The notes under the pieces were generated by a model. That model worked only from the letters and a program-made list of their open reading frames with translations. It was not told the origin of the DNA and searched no databases. Position numbers and translations under genes: made by a program. A stretch of DNA of 64,000 bases from Actinomycetes bacterium (GTDB taxonomy: Bacteria; Actinomycetota; Actinomycetes; Actinomycetales; Cellulomonadaceae): assembly GCA_023461115.1 (NCBI GenBank), contig JAEWOA010000259.1:8949-72948 (forward strand), given 5' to 3'. Of the stretch, positions 44,843 to 54,875 are shown in pieces (the first letter of the stretch is position 1; the number at the start of each line of letters is the position of its first letter).

Positions 44843-44899
44843 GCCGGATGGGCGGACGACGCGCCCATCGCGGCTGTCAGTGACGACTGATCGCGCCCG

Positions 44900-46423
<1,524 letters not shown>

Positions 46424-46519
46424 ACGACGTGCTCCCTTTCGGACGTGCACGGGCGCGTGGGGTGGGGCGCCCGGGCGCGGCGTCATTGCCGCTCCTGATC
46501 CGGACGTTAGGGACACGCA

Positions 46520-46537
46520 CGTTGCACGACCGTTGCA
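46520..46537. promoter_or_regulatory. Direct CGTTGCA repeats upstream of aldehyde dehydrogenase
   Basis: CGTTGCA at 46520 and 46531 gives an 11-bp period, one helical turn, about 100 bp upstream of the ALDH start. The AcoR-like protein encoded at 47388-48647 is the nearest regulator and a candidate binder. No copies of this motif were seen near the regulator's own start. Confidence 0.45.
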
Positions 46538-46554
46538 GGCCTCGCCCACTGCGC

Positions 46555-46589
46555 CAGCCCGCGCTGTCAGCCCGCGCCGTCAGCCTGCG
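46555..46589. repeat. 13-bp direct repeats at the endonuclease IV stop
   Basis: Three copies of CAGCC(C/T)GCG spaced 13 nt apart (46555, 46568, 46581) overlap the stop codon of the endonuclease IV gene at 46580. Small tandem duplications at a stop codon also occur at 841-896. Confidence 0.5.
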
Positions 46590-47341
46590 AGGGCCGCCTT
46601 GAGGTACGCGATGTCGGCGGCCTGCGCCTCGGCCGGCGTCTCGACGAGCGCGTCACACCCCGCCTCACGGACCACGTGCGCGAGCAGCTCCGCGGGGATC
46701 GTGCCGTCCGCGAAGCCCGCGTGCCGGTCCCTGCTGGAGCCCGCCTCGTCGCGCGAGTTGTTGGCGTGGACCAGGTCGATGCGGCCGGTGATCGCGCGGA
46801 CGTCGTCGACCACGGTCTCCAGGTCGAGCCCCGCCGCCCACGCGTGGCACGTGTCCAGGCAGAACCCGACGTCGTAGCCGCCGATCGCTTCCCACAGCAG
46901 CGCGATGCGGTCGAGCCCGCGCGCGCACGCGTTCTCGCCTCCGGCGGTGTTCTCGACGAGGACGCGGACCGGGAACGTCGCGCGATCGAACGTCTTGCGC
47001 CAGTTGTCGACGCCCACCGCGATGTCGTCGCCCTCGCCCACATGGCCGCCGTGCACGATCAGCCCCCGCGCGCCCAGGCCCGCGGCCGCCGCGCTGTGCT
47101 GCGCGATCATGGTGCGGCTCGGGATGCGGATGCGGTTGTTCGTCGACGCGACGTTGACCAGGTAAGGCGCGTGCACGTAGACACCCAGGCCGCTGGCGGT
47201 GATCGCGGCCGCGTCGTCGCGCGGCACGGGCTTCTTCCAGCCCTGCGGGTCCGCCAGGAACAGCTGCACGCAGTCCGCGCCGAGCTCCGCGGCGATCCCC
47301 ACCGGGTCGTCCCCGCGCGCATGCGCGCCGATCAGCACCAT
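46580..47341 (-). CDS. nfo: Endonuclease IV (AP endonuclease, deoxyribonuclease IV)
   Basis: 253 residues from ATG 47341 (MVLIGAHARGDD). It has the TIM-barrel zinc-ligand motifs of family-2 AP endonucleases: HAPYLVNVAS, GLIVHGGHVG, VLVENTAGG (Glu ligand), GFCLDTCHAWAAG and LVHANNSRDE. The enzyme cuts abasic sites in damaged DNA. A longer start (10 residues more) exists but is less likely. It lies between the ALDH gene and the AcoR-like gene, all on the same strand. Confidence 0.93.
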   Translation of the reverse strand: MVLIGAHARGDDPVGIAAELGADCVQLFLADPQGWKKPVPRDDAAAITASGLGVYVHAPYLVNVASTNNRIRIPSRTMIAQHSAAAAGLGARGLIVHGGHVGEGDDIAVGVDNWRKTFDRATFPVRVLVENTAGGENACARGLDRIALLWEAIGGYDVGFCLDTCHAWAAGLDLETVVDDVRAITGRIDLVHANNSRDEAGSSRDRHAGFADGTIPAELLAHVVREAGCDALVETPAEAQAADIAYLKAALAG

Positions 47342-47387
47342 GACCCCCAGGCTAGACGCCCCCACCGACAACGAAGGGCGAGCGGGG

Positions 47388-48647
47388 TCAGCGGGCAGCG
47401 TGCGGTGGCCGGGGCGGCAAGCCCAGGTCCGCCTCCAGGCGGCGCAGCTGTGAGTGGGCGCGCAAGTTGACCGCCGAGCCCGGCGCGCTCGCCGCGGCCA
47501 ACGCCTGCCAGGCGCCGTAGTCCTCGAGGCCCTCCTCGGAGGCGGCCCACCGCACGATCACGCGCGGGTCCCTGGTCGCGAGCACCGCGGCGCGCACCTC
47601 GTCGGCCACCACCGCGCGCACGCGCTCCACGCCGGGCGACGACGAACGCGGCAGCACCGGCCCGGAGTACGCCCCCACCGCCTCGGCGATCTCCCCGAGC
47701 GCGAGCGCGTCCTGGACCGCGTCGACATCGGTGCGCAGCACGCGCGTCAGGCGGTAGGGCCGGGACTCGGTGAGCAGCGGCCCGACGATCCGGCGCAGCC
47801 GCGACACCTCCGCCCGCACCGTCACCGCCGAGAGCTCGGACTCGCTCAGCATCACGGCGAGCTCGTCGGCGGTCAGGCCCGTGGCGTGCGTGGCCAGGAG
47901 CAGCAGGATCTCCGCGTGCCGGCCCGTGAGGCGGTGCGCCGCGCCGTCGAGCACGAGCGTGCCGCCCTGGCTGCCGAGCACGCGGAGCGTCGGCGGCGGC
48001 GGCCCCACCGGCACAGCCGATGGCGCCGGCGGCAACGACGCCTCGATCGCGCTCGCCGTGGCGCGCACGAGCTGCAGCGCGATGCCGGTGCCCACCACGG
48101 GACCGCCCGTGATGTCGAGGACCCCGAGGATGCGTCCGCTCGAGTCGCGCAGCGGGGCGGCGGCGCACGCGAAGTCGTGCACGGGCACCGCCCAGTGCTC
48201 GGAGCCGACCACCTGCACGTCCCGGTTGGTCGCGAGCGCGGTGCCGGGCGCGTTGGTGCCCGCGCAGTCCTCGCTCCACACCGCACCCTCCACGAACCCC
48301 ACCGAGCCGACCGCGCGCTGCACCTTCCGGTCCCCCTCGACCCACAGCAGGCGGCCGGTGGCGTCGGTGAGCGCGGCGACCCACTGCGGGTCGGACTCCA
48401 GCAGCAGCCGGCGGACCACGGGGATGGCGCCGGACACCGGGTTCTCGCGGCGCAGGCTCGCCAGGTCGTTCGTCGAGACGTCGACACGTGGCGCGGGGCG
48501 CTCGGGGTCGACGCCGCTGCGCTTGCTGCGGCGCCACGAGTCCATCACCAGGCTGCGGACCCGGCGCGCGGGAAGGCCGGTCGCGACGAACCTGGCGTGC
48601 GCCGCACGCACGTCGGCCGCGGGCCGGTCGTCGGTTGTCGTCGACAC
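47388..48647 (-). CDS. AcoR-like GAF regulator with C-terminal winged helix
   Basis: 419 residues from GTG 48647, with GGGAGGT 4 nt upstream. Residues about 15-60 have the AcoR-type opening (RSLVMDSWRRSKRSGVDPE). A GAF sensor domain follows (residues about 75-205: GFVEGAVWSEDCAGTNAPG is the hallmark). Instead of the sigma-54 AAA+ and Fis domains of AcoR, the C-terminus carries an OmpR-like winged helix (LDGAAHRLTGRHAEILLLLATHATGLTADEL). It is a probable aldehyde- or alcohol-responsive activator of the ALDH/DUF779 genes; the ligand is inferred from position. Confidence 0.8.
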   Translation of the reverse strand: MSTTTDDRPAADVRAAHARFVATGLPARRVRSLVMDSWRRSKRSGVDPERPAPRVDVSTNDLASLRRENPVSGAIPVVRRLLLESDPQWVAALTDATGRLLWVEGDRKVQRAVGSVGFVEGAVWSEDCAGTNAPGTALATNRDVQVVGSEHWAVPVHDFACAAAPLRDSSGRILGVLDITGGPVVGTGIALQLVRATASAIEASLPPAPSAVPVGPPPPTLRVLGSQGGTLVLDGAAHRLTGRHAEILLLLATHATGLTADELAVMLSESELSAVTVRAEVSRLRRIVGPLLTESRPYRLTRVLRTDVDAVQDALALGEIAEAVGAYSGPVLPRSSSPGVERVRAVVADEVRAAVLATRDPRVIVRWAASEEGLEDYGAWQALAAASAPGSAVNLRAHSQLRRLEADLGLPPRPPHAAR

Positions 48648-48816
48648 GCGCACCTCCCACTGCCGGGGAAGCGCACACGATCCTCGTTGACCGCGGCGCT
48701 CGTCCTCCCGAGTGTAGGGACGAAAGTCCCGTGGCGGCAGGGCGGGAGCGGTCCCGAGCCCGCCGGCAGCGGGTGATGCTCCGCGCAACCGATCGGACCG
48801 CGCCCGCTCGGAGATG

Positions 48817-48841
48817 CTGACGTTCTGTGCCAAGATGTCAG
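48817..48841. promoter_or_regulatory. Candidate TetR-family operator
   Basis: CTGAC (48817-48821) and GTCAG (48837-48841) form the ends of a 25-bp imperfect dyad that stops one base before the ATG of the TetR gene. This position would let the protein repress its own gene. Confidence 0.45.
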
Positions 48842-48842
48842 A

Positions 48843-49460
48843 ATGCCCAAGATCATCGGCGGATCGCTCCACGAGCACCGCGAGCAGACGCGGCTCCGGC
48901 TGTTCGAGTCGCTCAACACGCTCATGGCCGAGCGTGGCTTCGACGCCATCACACTCGCCGAGATCGCCGCCGACGCAGGAGTCGGCCGCACCGCTGTCTA
49001 CAACCACTTCCCCGACAAGGAAGCGCTGCTCCTGGGCTTCATCACCCACGAGACCGAGCAGTACGCGGCGTCCCTCCAGCGCTCGCTCGACGACATCCGC
49101 GACCCCGTCGAGCAGCTCTCCACCTACGTGCGCCAGCAGGCCAACCTCAAGCGCGTCTACCACGTGGCCCCCGGGCCCGAGCTGCGGTCCGTGCTGTCCC
49201 GCGCCACCGCGCAGCGCGTGCGCGAGCACGTCGTGATCGTCGAGCAGATCCTGCGCGGCATCCTCGCCGCGGGCATCGAGTCGGGCGCATTCCCGCAGCA
49301 GGACCTGGACGTCACCGTGCCGCTCGTCAACGCCTGCCTGTCCGGGCGCGGTGTGCCCGACGACGGCCCCGAGCGCGAACGCGCGATCGCCCAGACGGAG
49401 ACGTTCGTGCTGCGCGCTGTGGGCGCCGCGCTGCCCGCGCCGGACCTCGTCTCCGCGTGA
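48843..49460 (+). CDS. TetR-family transcriptional regulator
   Basis: 205 residues from ATG 48843. The N-terminal helix-turn-helix is canonical: LFESLNTLMAERGFDAITLAEIAADAGVGRTAVYNHFPDKEALLLGFI. The C-terminal about 150 residues are the helical ligand domain. A dyad overlaps the start region, consistent with autoregulation. Its last codon overlaps the next gene by GTGA, so the RNA methyltransferase is translationally coupled to it. The ligand is not known. Confidence 0.9.
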   Translation: MPKIIGGSLHEHREQTRLRLFESLNTLMAERGFDAITLAEIAADAGVGRTAVYNHFPDKEALLLGFITHETEQYAASLQRSLDDIRDPVEQLSTYVRQQANLKRVYHVAPGPELRSVLSRATAQRVREHVVIVEQILRGILAAGIESGAFPQQDLDVTVPLVNACLSGRGVPDDGPERERAIAQTETFVLRAVGAALPAPDLVSA

Positions 49461-50686
49461 CGCGCGCCAACCCGGGCCGGGGCCGCTCCACCGCCTCCGG
49501 ACGGCGGTTCGAGGCACGGCCGGCGGGAGGAACCACCGACCCCAGGTCGAACCGCCGACCAGGCCGGGATGCCGGCGCGCGCGGGAGCGGCGGCGGTGGC
49601 GGCGAGGGCCGCGCGACCGTCGTCGAGCTGACGTTCCTGCCCGGGCTAGGGGACGTGGTCGCCGCCGAGATCGACGAGGTGCTGCGGCCCGCCAAGCCCG
49701 CGGCGCCGGCGCCCGGGCGCGACGACGCGCTCGTCGTCACACTGCAAGGCCCGCTCGCGGACGTGCGGCGCCTAAGGACCGCGGTCGCCGCGTTCGTCAG
49801 CCTGCACTTCGACGTGCCCAGGCCCAAGTCGCTGGTCAGCGGCGAGCACCTGCCGCGCATCGTCGACGCGGTGTACGCGTCGCTGCGGGTCGCGGGCTCG
49901 TCGTCGTTCCGCTTCGAGGCCGCGGGCTCCGACTCGGCGGTGTTCGCGCGCCTGGCGCAGGAACTCCGCCAGGCCACGGGCCTCAAGTACGACGAGCGCG
50001 ACGGCGAGCTCGTGGTCCGCGTCCGACGCGGCCCCCGCCGCGGGGACGCCGACCCCGGGTGGGACGTGCTGGTGCGGGTGGGGCCGCGGCCGCTGTCCGC
50101 ACGAGCCTGGCGCGTGGCCGACTACCCCGGCGCGGTCAACGCGACGATCGCCGCGGCCATGGTGCGCCTGGGCGGAGTGCGCGACGACCAGCGCGTGATC
50201 AACCTGTGCTGCGGCTCCGGAACTCTGCTGATCGAACGCCTCCTGGCCGGGCCCGCCGCCGCCGCGCTCGGGCTGGACACCTCCGACGACGCGCTGGCGA
50301 TCGCCGCCGACAACACCGAGGCCGCCGGGCTCAAGCGCGCCGTGCGCCTGACCAGGGCGGACGCCACCGCCCCGACGAAGTGGCCCACCCCCGCAGCCCC
50401 CAGCGCCGCACCGGGCGACGACGGCTGGGACCTGGTGCTGGCCGATCCACCGTGGGGCGGGTTGCACGGGTCGCACGCGGATGCCGAACGGCTGCACGGA
50501 GGGCTGCTCACCGCCGCCCACAAGCGGACGGCGGACGGCGCGCGTTTCGTCGTGCTGACGCACGAGGTCAAAGTCATGCAGCGGTGCCTGCGCGCCGCCG
50601 CGGGCCAATGGCGTGTGGCCGACGAAGTGCGGGTGTTCGCCAAGGGCCACCACCCGCGGATCTGGGTGCTAGACCGCGTCGGCTGA
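49457..50686 (+). CDS. THUMP-domain RNA methyltransferase (Trm14/RlmL-like)
   Basis: 409 residues from GTG 49457, inside the TetR stop (GTGA). Residues about 55-200 form a THUMP domain (DVVAAEIDEVLRPAK, SFRFEAAGSD). The Rossmann methyltransferase part has the SAM loop INLCCGSGTLLIERLLAG, the acidic LGLDTSD segment and the catalytic motif ADPPWGGLHG, where the usual NPP(Y/F) is DPPW. It modifies tRNA or rRNA; which site is unknown. The N-terminal 50 residues are low-complexity (Arg/Gly) and contain array H, so the real functional start could be later. Confidence 0.85.
   Translation: MTRANPGRGRSTASGRRFEARPAGGTTDPRSNRRPGRDAGARGSGGGGGEGRATVVELTFLPGLGDVVAAEIDEVLRPAKPAAPAPGRDDALVVTLQGPLADVRRLRTAVAAFVSLHFDVPRPKSLVSGEHLPRIVDAVYASLRVAGSSSFRFEAAGSDSAVFARLAQELRQATGLKYDERDGELVVRVRRGPRRGDADPGWDVLVRVGPRPLSARAWRVADYPGAVNATIAAAMVRLGGVRDDQRVINLCCGSGTLLIERLLAGPAAAALGLDTSDDALAIAADNTEAAGLKRAVRLTRADATAPTKWPTPAAPSAAPGDDGWDLVLADPPWGGLHGSHADAERLHGGLLTAAHKRTADGARFVVLTHEVKVMQRCLRAAAGQWRVADEVRVFAKGHHPRIWVLDRVG
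49502..49559. repeat. 19-nt module array H inside a coding region
   Basis: CGGCGG copies are at 49502 and 49521; GAACC of inverted copies is at 49530 and 49549; both pairs are 19 nt apart. Perfect 11-bp arms pair at 49502-49512 and 49547-49557. The array lies in the N-terminal codons of the methyltransferase gene and would be translated. A weak G-rich tract follows on the plus strand. Confidence 0.8.
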
Positions 50687-51841
50687 CCGCCGCGCCCGCG
50701 ACGAGGGCTCGGCGGCGCCTGCGCGCTCCGGCTGCGCGTCCGGCTCCTGCTGCGGCTGCGGCTGCGGCTCTGGCTGTGGCTCCGGCGGCTTCGACGACGA
50801 GGCGGGCGCCTGCGACGCCGAGTTGTAGTCGTCGATCCAGCGGTCGATGCGCAGCCAGTGGTCGAACAGCCACGACTCCTGCTCGGCTCGCTCGCGCGGG
50901 ATGTCGGCGGGCTGCACCGACCACCCCTTCATGATGATCCGCTTGTCCATCGGCAGCTCACGCCAGATGTCCCGCACGGTGACCAGCCGGTCCAGCCCGG
51001 TGTGCGCGACGAACACCACACCTGCCGCGGGCGCCTCGTCGAGCGCCGACAACACCCCGCCCGCATGCGGCGCCATCACGTTCGTCATCTGCTCGGCCTG
51101 CGCCGCGAGCTCGGGGCGGCCGTCGGCGCGCAGCGCCTCGATGCGCGCGATCCGCCGGTGCGGCGTCACGTTCCCGCCCTCGGGGAAGATCAGCAGCGCG
51201 CTCTCGTCGTCGAGCCCGTGCGCCAGCTGCCCGACGGCCGACGCGAGGCCGGGCGACCCGTGCCGCCGCGCCTTGCGCGGGGTGATGAACTGCGTGGGCA
51301 GGCGGTTGAGCAGCACGTCGATCGCCGGGTCCCACTGCAACGTGTCCTTCAAGACGATGCGCGGGCGCCGGTCGAACCAGTTGAGCAGCGCATGGACCAG
51401 GATGAACGAGTCGCCCGGGCCCGCGTGGCGGGACGCGACGATGATGGGGCGCCCGCGCAGCACGTTGCCGAGGTCCGCGTCGACCACCTCGATCTCGAGC
51501 CGTAGCGTCCAATGCACCTGCCAGAACAGGAAGCGCAGCATCGCGCGGGCCAGCGCGTAGTGCGCGCGCTGGAACACCGGACGCCGCACGGCGTACCCGA
51601 ACCCCGAGCCGACCCACAGCCCGAACGCCGCCAGCAGCGTCGCCGCGTCCCAGATCACGTACAGGCTGGCCATCCACAGCACGCGCGGGATGCGCAGCTT
51701 GCCGGGGGTGATCCAGCTCAGCACGCCTCCGACCAGCACGATCAGCATGAGCGTCGTCGGGATCAACGCGGCCGCGATCACCACCACCGCGGGCGCGAGC
51801 ACCACGCGGCGGATCCATCGGGGCGGCAGCCGCCAGCTCAT
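50669..51841 (-). CDS. Lysophospholipid acyltransferase (PlsC-like)
   Basis: 390 residues from ATG 51841 (MSWRLPPRW). Hydrophobic spans at residues about 10-75 fit membrane association. PlsC motifs: the acyltransferase box SRHAGPGDS (HX4D catalytic), then a FPEGGN box. The C-terminus is a Pro/Glu/Gln repeat tail (about residues 345-375). Members add a second acyl chain to lysophosphatidic acid during phospholipid synthesis. It overlaps the methyltransferase 3' end by 18 bp (convergent) and lies 40 bp from the patatin gene. Confidence 0.85.
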   Translation of the reverse strand: MSWRLPPRWIRRVVLAPAVVVIAAALIPTTLMLIVLVGGVLSWITPGKLRIPRVLWMASLYVIWDAATLLAAFGLWVGSGFGYAVRRPVFQRAHYALARAMLRFLFWQVHWTLRLEIEVVDADLGNVLRGRPIIVASRHAGPGDSFILVHALLNWFDRRPRIVLKDTLQWDPAIDVLLNRLPTQFITPRKARRHGSPGLASAVGQLAHGLDDESALLIFPEGGNVTPHRRIARIEALRADGRPELAAQAEQMTNVMAPHAGGVLSALDEAPAAGVVFVAHTGLDRLVTVRDIWRELPMDKRIIMKGWSVQPADIPRERAEQESWLFDHWLRIDRWIDDYNSASQAPASSSKPPEPQPEPQPQPQQEPDAQPERAGAAEPSSRARRSADAV

Positions 51842-51881
51842 GCGCCCACTGTGCTCTCTGCGCTCATGCGTCCTCCAGTGG

Positions 51882-52700
51882 TCAGGCGTCCTCGAGGTAC
51901 GCCTTCGTCGCGGAATACGCGCGCTCGATGCGCGCGCGGGTGGCGTCCATGCGGCGGTACGCGCTGATCTTGTCGTCGCCCTTGCCCGGGCCGCCCGACG
52001 GCAGCACGTGCACGGACACGCCCTCGGGCAGGTCGTCGATCTCACGCGAGAACCTGTGGCGGCGCGCGATCTCGAAGCTCACGCGCGCGACCTGGCTGGG
52101 CTTGTCCGGCGCGACCAGCTGCTCCTCGACCCTGCCGACCTGCAGCACGTAGATCCTGGTGGCGCCGCGTCTGACCGCCTCGCCCAGCGGGATGGAGTTG
52201 ACGATCCCGCCGTCGACGAAGTGCTCGCCGTTGATCTCGGTGGGCGGCAGCACGCCGGGCACCGACGACGAGGCCAGCACCGCCGGGATGACCAGGCCCT
52301 CGTCGAACCAGCGCTCCGCGGCCCGCTCGATGCACGCGGCCGCCACCGCGAGCGGCACCTGGAGCTCCTTGAACTCGGTGTCCGCGCCGATCATGCCGGC
52401 GATCAGCTCGCGCAACGGCGCGGGGTCGTTGAGGTGTGTCCGGGACTTGGCCAGGCGCGCGAGCTGCTTGGGCCACGAGTCCCCGTACACCGCGGCGGCC
52501 GCCGGGGAGGCCCACGCCTCGACGAGCTTGTCGACGACCCCGGGTGTCGGGTCCGCGGCCAGCGCGGCGCCGTTGATGGCCCCGATCGACGTCCCGACGA
52601 TGGTGTCCGGGCGCACGCCGGCCTCGAACAGCGCCTGGATCATGCCGACCTGCACGGCGCCACGCACCCCGCCGCCACCGAGGACGAATCCGACAGTCAC
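51882..52700 (-). CDS. Patatin-like phospholipase
   Basis: 272 residues from GTG 52700. All three patatin motifs are present: oxyanion hole GGGVRG (about residues 10-14), nucleophile GTSIG with Ser38, and the dyad Asp in FVDGG (about residue 160). These enzymes hydrolyse ester bonds in phospholipids or similar lipids by a Ser-Asp dyad. It is one of two adjacent lipid enzymes with the PlsC-like gene, probably a transcription unit. No signal peptide, so it acts in the cytoplasm. Confidence 0.93.
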   Translation of the reverse strand: MTVGFVLGGGGVRGAVQVGMIQALFEAGVRPDTIVGTSIGAINGAALAADPTPGVVDKLVEAWASPAAAAVYGDSWPKQLARLAKSRTHLNDPAPLRELIAGMIGADTEFKELQVPLAVAAACIERAAERWFDEGLVIPAVLASSSVPGVLPPTEINGEHFVDGGIVNSIPLGEAVRRGATRIYVLQVGRVEEQLVAPDKPSQVARVSFEIARRHRFSREIDDLPEGVSVHVLPSGGPGKGDDKISAYRRMDATRARIERAYSATKAYLEDA

Positions 52701-52772
52701 GGCCCGATCGTGGCACACCGCCCCCGCCCGCGCCGTCCCGCACGGTCCCACGCGGCCCCGCGCCGTCGCGTT

Positions 52773-52923
52773 CGGACCGGATCGCCGGCCCCGGACCGAA
52801 TTGGTGGCCCCGGACCAGTGCATGCCACGGTCCGGCGCTACGGAACCGGTCCGGCGGCGGGGAACCGGTCCGGCGGCGCGGAACCGGGGGCGGGCGGGGA
52901 GCCCGGCCGGGGGGCGTCGGGGA
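52773..52923. repeat. 19-nt module array I with G-run tract
   Basis: CGGACC copies are at 52773, 52792 and 52811; inverted CGGTCCGG copies at 52828, 52847 and 52866, then GGAACC again at 52880. All steps are exactly 19 nt. A G-run tract (52885-52923) follows on the plus strand. It fills most of the 233-bp gap between the divergent patatin and thioredoxin-NHL genes. Confidence 0.88.
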
Positions 52924-52933
52924 GAATGGGCGC

Positions 52934-54856
52934 GTGGAATCCCGGGAGCTGCCTCGTGTTCGTGCGTCCGAGCTGGTGGGCCGGGGGTGGCTGAACACCG
53001 GCGGGCGGGCGGTGACCCTCGCGGACCTGCGCGGCAAGGTCGTCGTCCTGGACTTCTGGACGTTCTGCTGCGTGAACTGCCTGCACGTGCTCGACGAGCT
53101 CCGCGCCGTCGAGGAGGAGTTCAGCGACGTCCTCGTCGTCGTCGGCGTGCACTCCCCCAAGTTCGCGCACGAGGCCGACGCCGACGCGCTCGCGGCCGCC
53201 GTCGAGCGGTACGAGGTGCACCACCCCGTGCTCGACGACCCTGAGCTCGTCACGTGGCAGGCGTACACCGCGCGCGCCTGGCCGACGCTCGTGGTGATCG
53301 ACCCCGAGGGGTACGTCGTGGCGCAGATGGCCGGCGAGGGCCACCGGCACAACGTCGAGGTGCTGGTGCGGCGGCTCGTCGCGGAGCACGAGGCCAAGGG
53401 CACGCTGCACCGTGGCGACGGCCCCTACGTGCCGCCGGCCCCCGCCGAGGGGACCCTGCGGTTCCCCGCGAAGGCCGTGGTGCTGCCCGGCGGGAACCTG
53501 CTGGTCGCGGACGCGGGGCACCACAGCCTGGCGGAGTTGGCGCCCGACGGCGAGACGCTCGTGCGGCGCATCGGCTCCGGCGCCCGCGGTCTCGTGGACG
53601 GCGGCCCCGACGACGCGCGCTTCAGTGAGCCCAACGGCCTGTGCCTGGCGCCCGACGACGTGCGCGCCGCGCTCGGCTACGACGTGGTGGTCGCCGACAC
53701 CGTGAACCACGCGCTGCGCGGGGTGCGGCTGTCCGACGGCCAGGTGCGCACGATCGCCGGGACGGGCTCGCAGTACATGGTCGGGGCCCCGGCCAACGGG
53801 CCGTCGGCCGGCGCCGCTCAGGTCCCCTACCTGGGGGCGCCCACCGGAGTGCACCTGTCGTCGCCGTGGGATGTGGTCTGGTCGGCGGAGCTGGGGGCGT
53901 TCGTCGTCGCGATGGCCGGGCACCACACGCTGTGGGCGTTCGACCCGACGGCCGAGACACTGCGGCACCTCGGCGGGACCTTCAACGAGGGCTTGCGCGA
54001 CGGCCCGCTCGCCGACGCATGGTTCGCGCAGCCGTCCGGGCTCGCGCGCGACGACGACGGCCGCCTCTGGATCGCGGACTCCGAGACCTCCGCGCTGCGC
54101 TGGGTGGATCCGACGACCGGCACTGTCCACACCGCAGTCGGCGCGGGGCTGTTCGAGTTCGGGCACCGCGACGGCGCCGCGGCCGAGGCCCGTCTGCAGC
54201 ACCCCCTGGGCGTCGCCGTCCTACCCGACAGCTCGGTGGCGATCGCGGACACCTACAACGGCGCCGTCCGCCGCTACGACCCCCTCGCCCGGACGGTCTC
54301 GACGCTGGCCAGCGGCCTGGCGGAGCCGAGCGGGCTGATCGTCGTCCCCGCCTCGGCCGGTGCGGACGCCGGTCCGGAGGCGGGCGAGTCGGCGCGCGGC
54401 GGTGCGAGCCTGGTCGTCGTCGAGTCCGCCGCGCACCGGATCACGCGGCTCCCGGTGGATCTCGCGGCGGCCGCGTCGGTGGACGGCGGCGCCCACCGGA
54501 CCGCCCGGCCCGTCACCGACGTCGGCGTCGAGGTCGCGCTGGACGTCGTGTTCACCCCGGCCGCGGGCCAGAAGTACGACGACCGGTACGGCCCGTCCAC
54601 GCGGCTGCAGGTCTCGTCGACACCGCCTGCCCTCCTGTTGGCAGGCGCCGGGGAGTCGGTGCCGCTCACGCGCGCGCTTCGCCTGGACCCCGAGGTGGGC
54701 GGCGGCGTCCTCCACGTCACCGCGCACGCGGCCAGCTGCGACGACGACCCGGCCATCGAGTACCCGGCGTGCCACCTGAACGCGCAGGACTGGGGCATCC
54801 CGGTGACGGTGACCCCGGCGGGCGCGGCCACACTCACGCTCCCGCTCCACGGCTGA
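52934..54856 (+). CDS. Thioredoxin-like protein with NHL beta-propeller
   Basis: 640 residues from GTG 52934. Residues about 25-150 are a TlpA/AhpC-like thioredoxin fold with the redox site WTFCCVNC (near residue 45). Residues about 170-430 form an NHL-type six-bladed propeller (repeated NGLCLAPDD, GDARFSEP-like blades). The C-terminal about 150 residues are beta-rich. This matches the NHLRC2-type architecture (WTxCCxNC then NHL). No signal peptide, so it may be cytoplasmic. The redox partner is unknown. It starts 10 bp after the G-run tract of array I. Confidence 0.88.
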   Translation: MESRELPRVRASELVGRGWLNTGGRAVTLADLRGKVVVLDFWTFCCVNCLHVLDELRAVEEEFSDVLVVVGVHSPKFAHEADADALAAAVERYEVHHPVLDDPELVTWQAYTARAWPTLVVIDPEGYVVAQMAGEGHRHNVEVLVRRLVAEHEAKGTLHRGDGPYVPPAPAEGTLRFPAKAVVLPGGNLLVADAGHHSLAELAPDGETLVRRIGSGARGLVDGGPDDARFSEPNGLCLAPDDVRAALGYDVVVADTVNHALRGVRLSDGQVRTIAGTGSQYMVGAPANGPSAGAAQVPYLGAPTGVHLSSPWDVVWSAELGAFVVAMAGHHTLWAFDPTAETLRHLGGTFNEGLRDGPLADAWFAQPSGLARDDDGRLWIADSETSALRWVDPTTGTVHTAVGAGLFEFGHRDGAAAEARLQHPLGVAVLPDSSVAIADTYNGAVRRYDPLARTVSTLASGLAEPSGLIVVPASAGADAGPEAGESARGGASLVVVESAAHRITRLPVDLAAAASVDGGAHRTARPVTDVGVEVALDVVFTPAAGQKYDDRYGPSTRLQVSSTPPALLLAGAGESVPLTRALRLDPEVGGGVLHVTAHAASCDDDPAIEYPACHLNAQDWGIPVTVTPAGAATLTLPLHG

Positions 54857-54875
54857 CAGCGGCCCCTGGCCGGGG

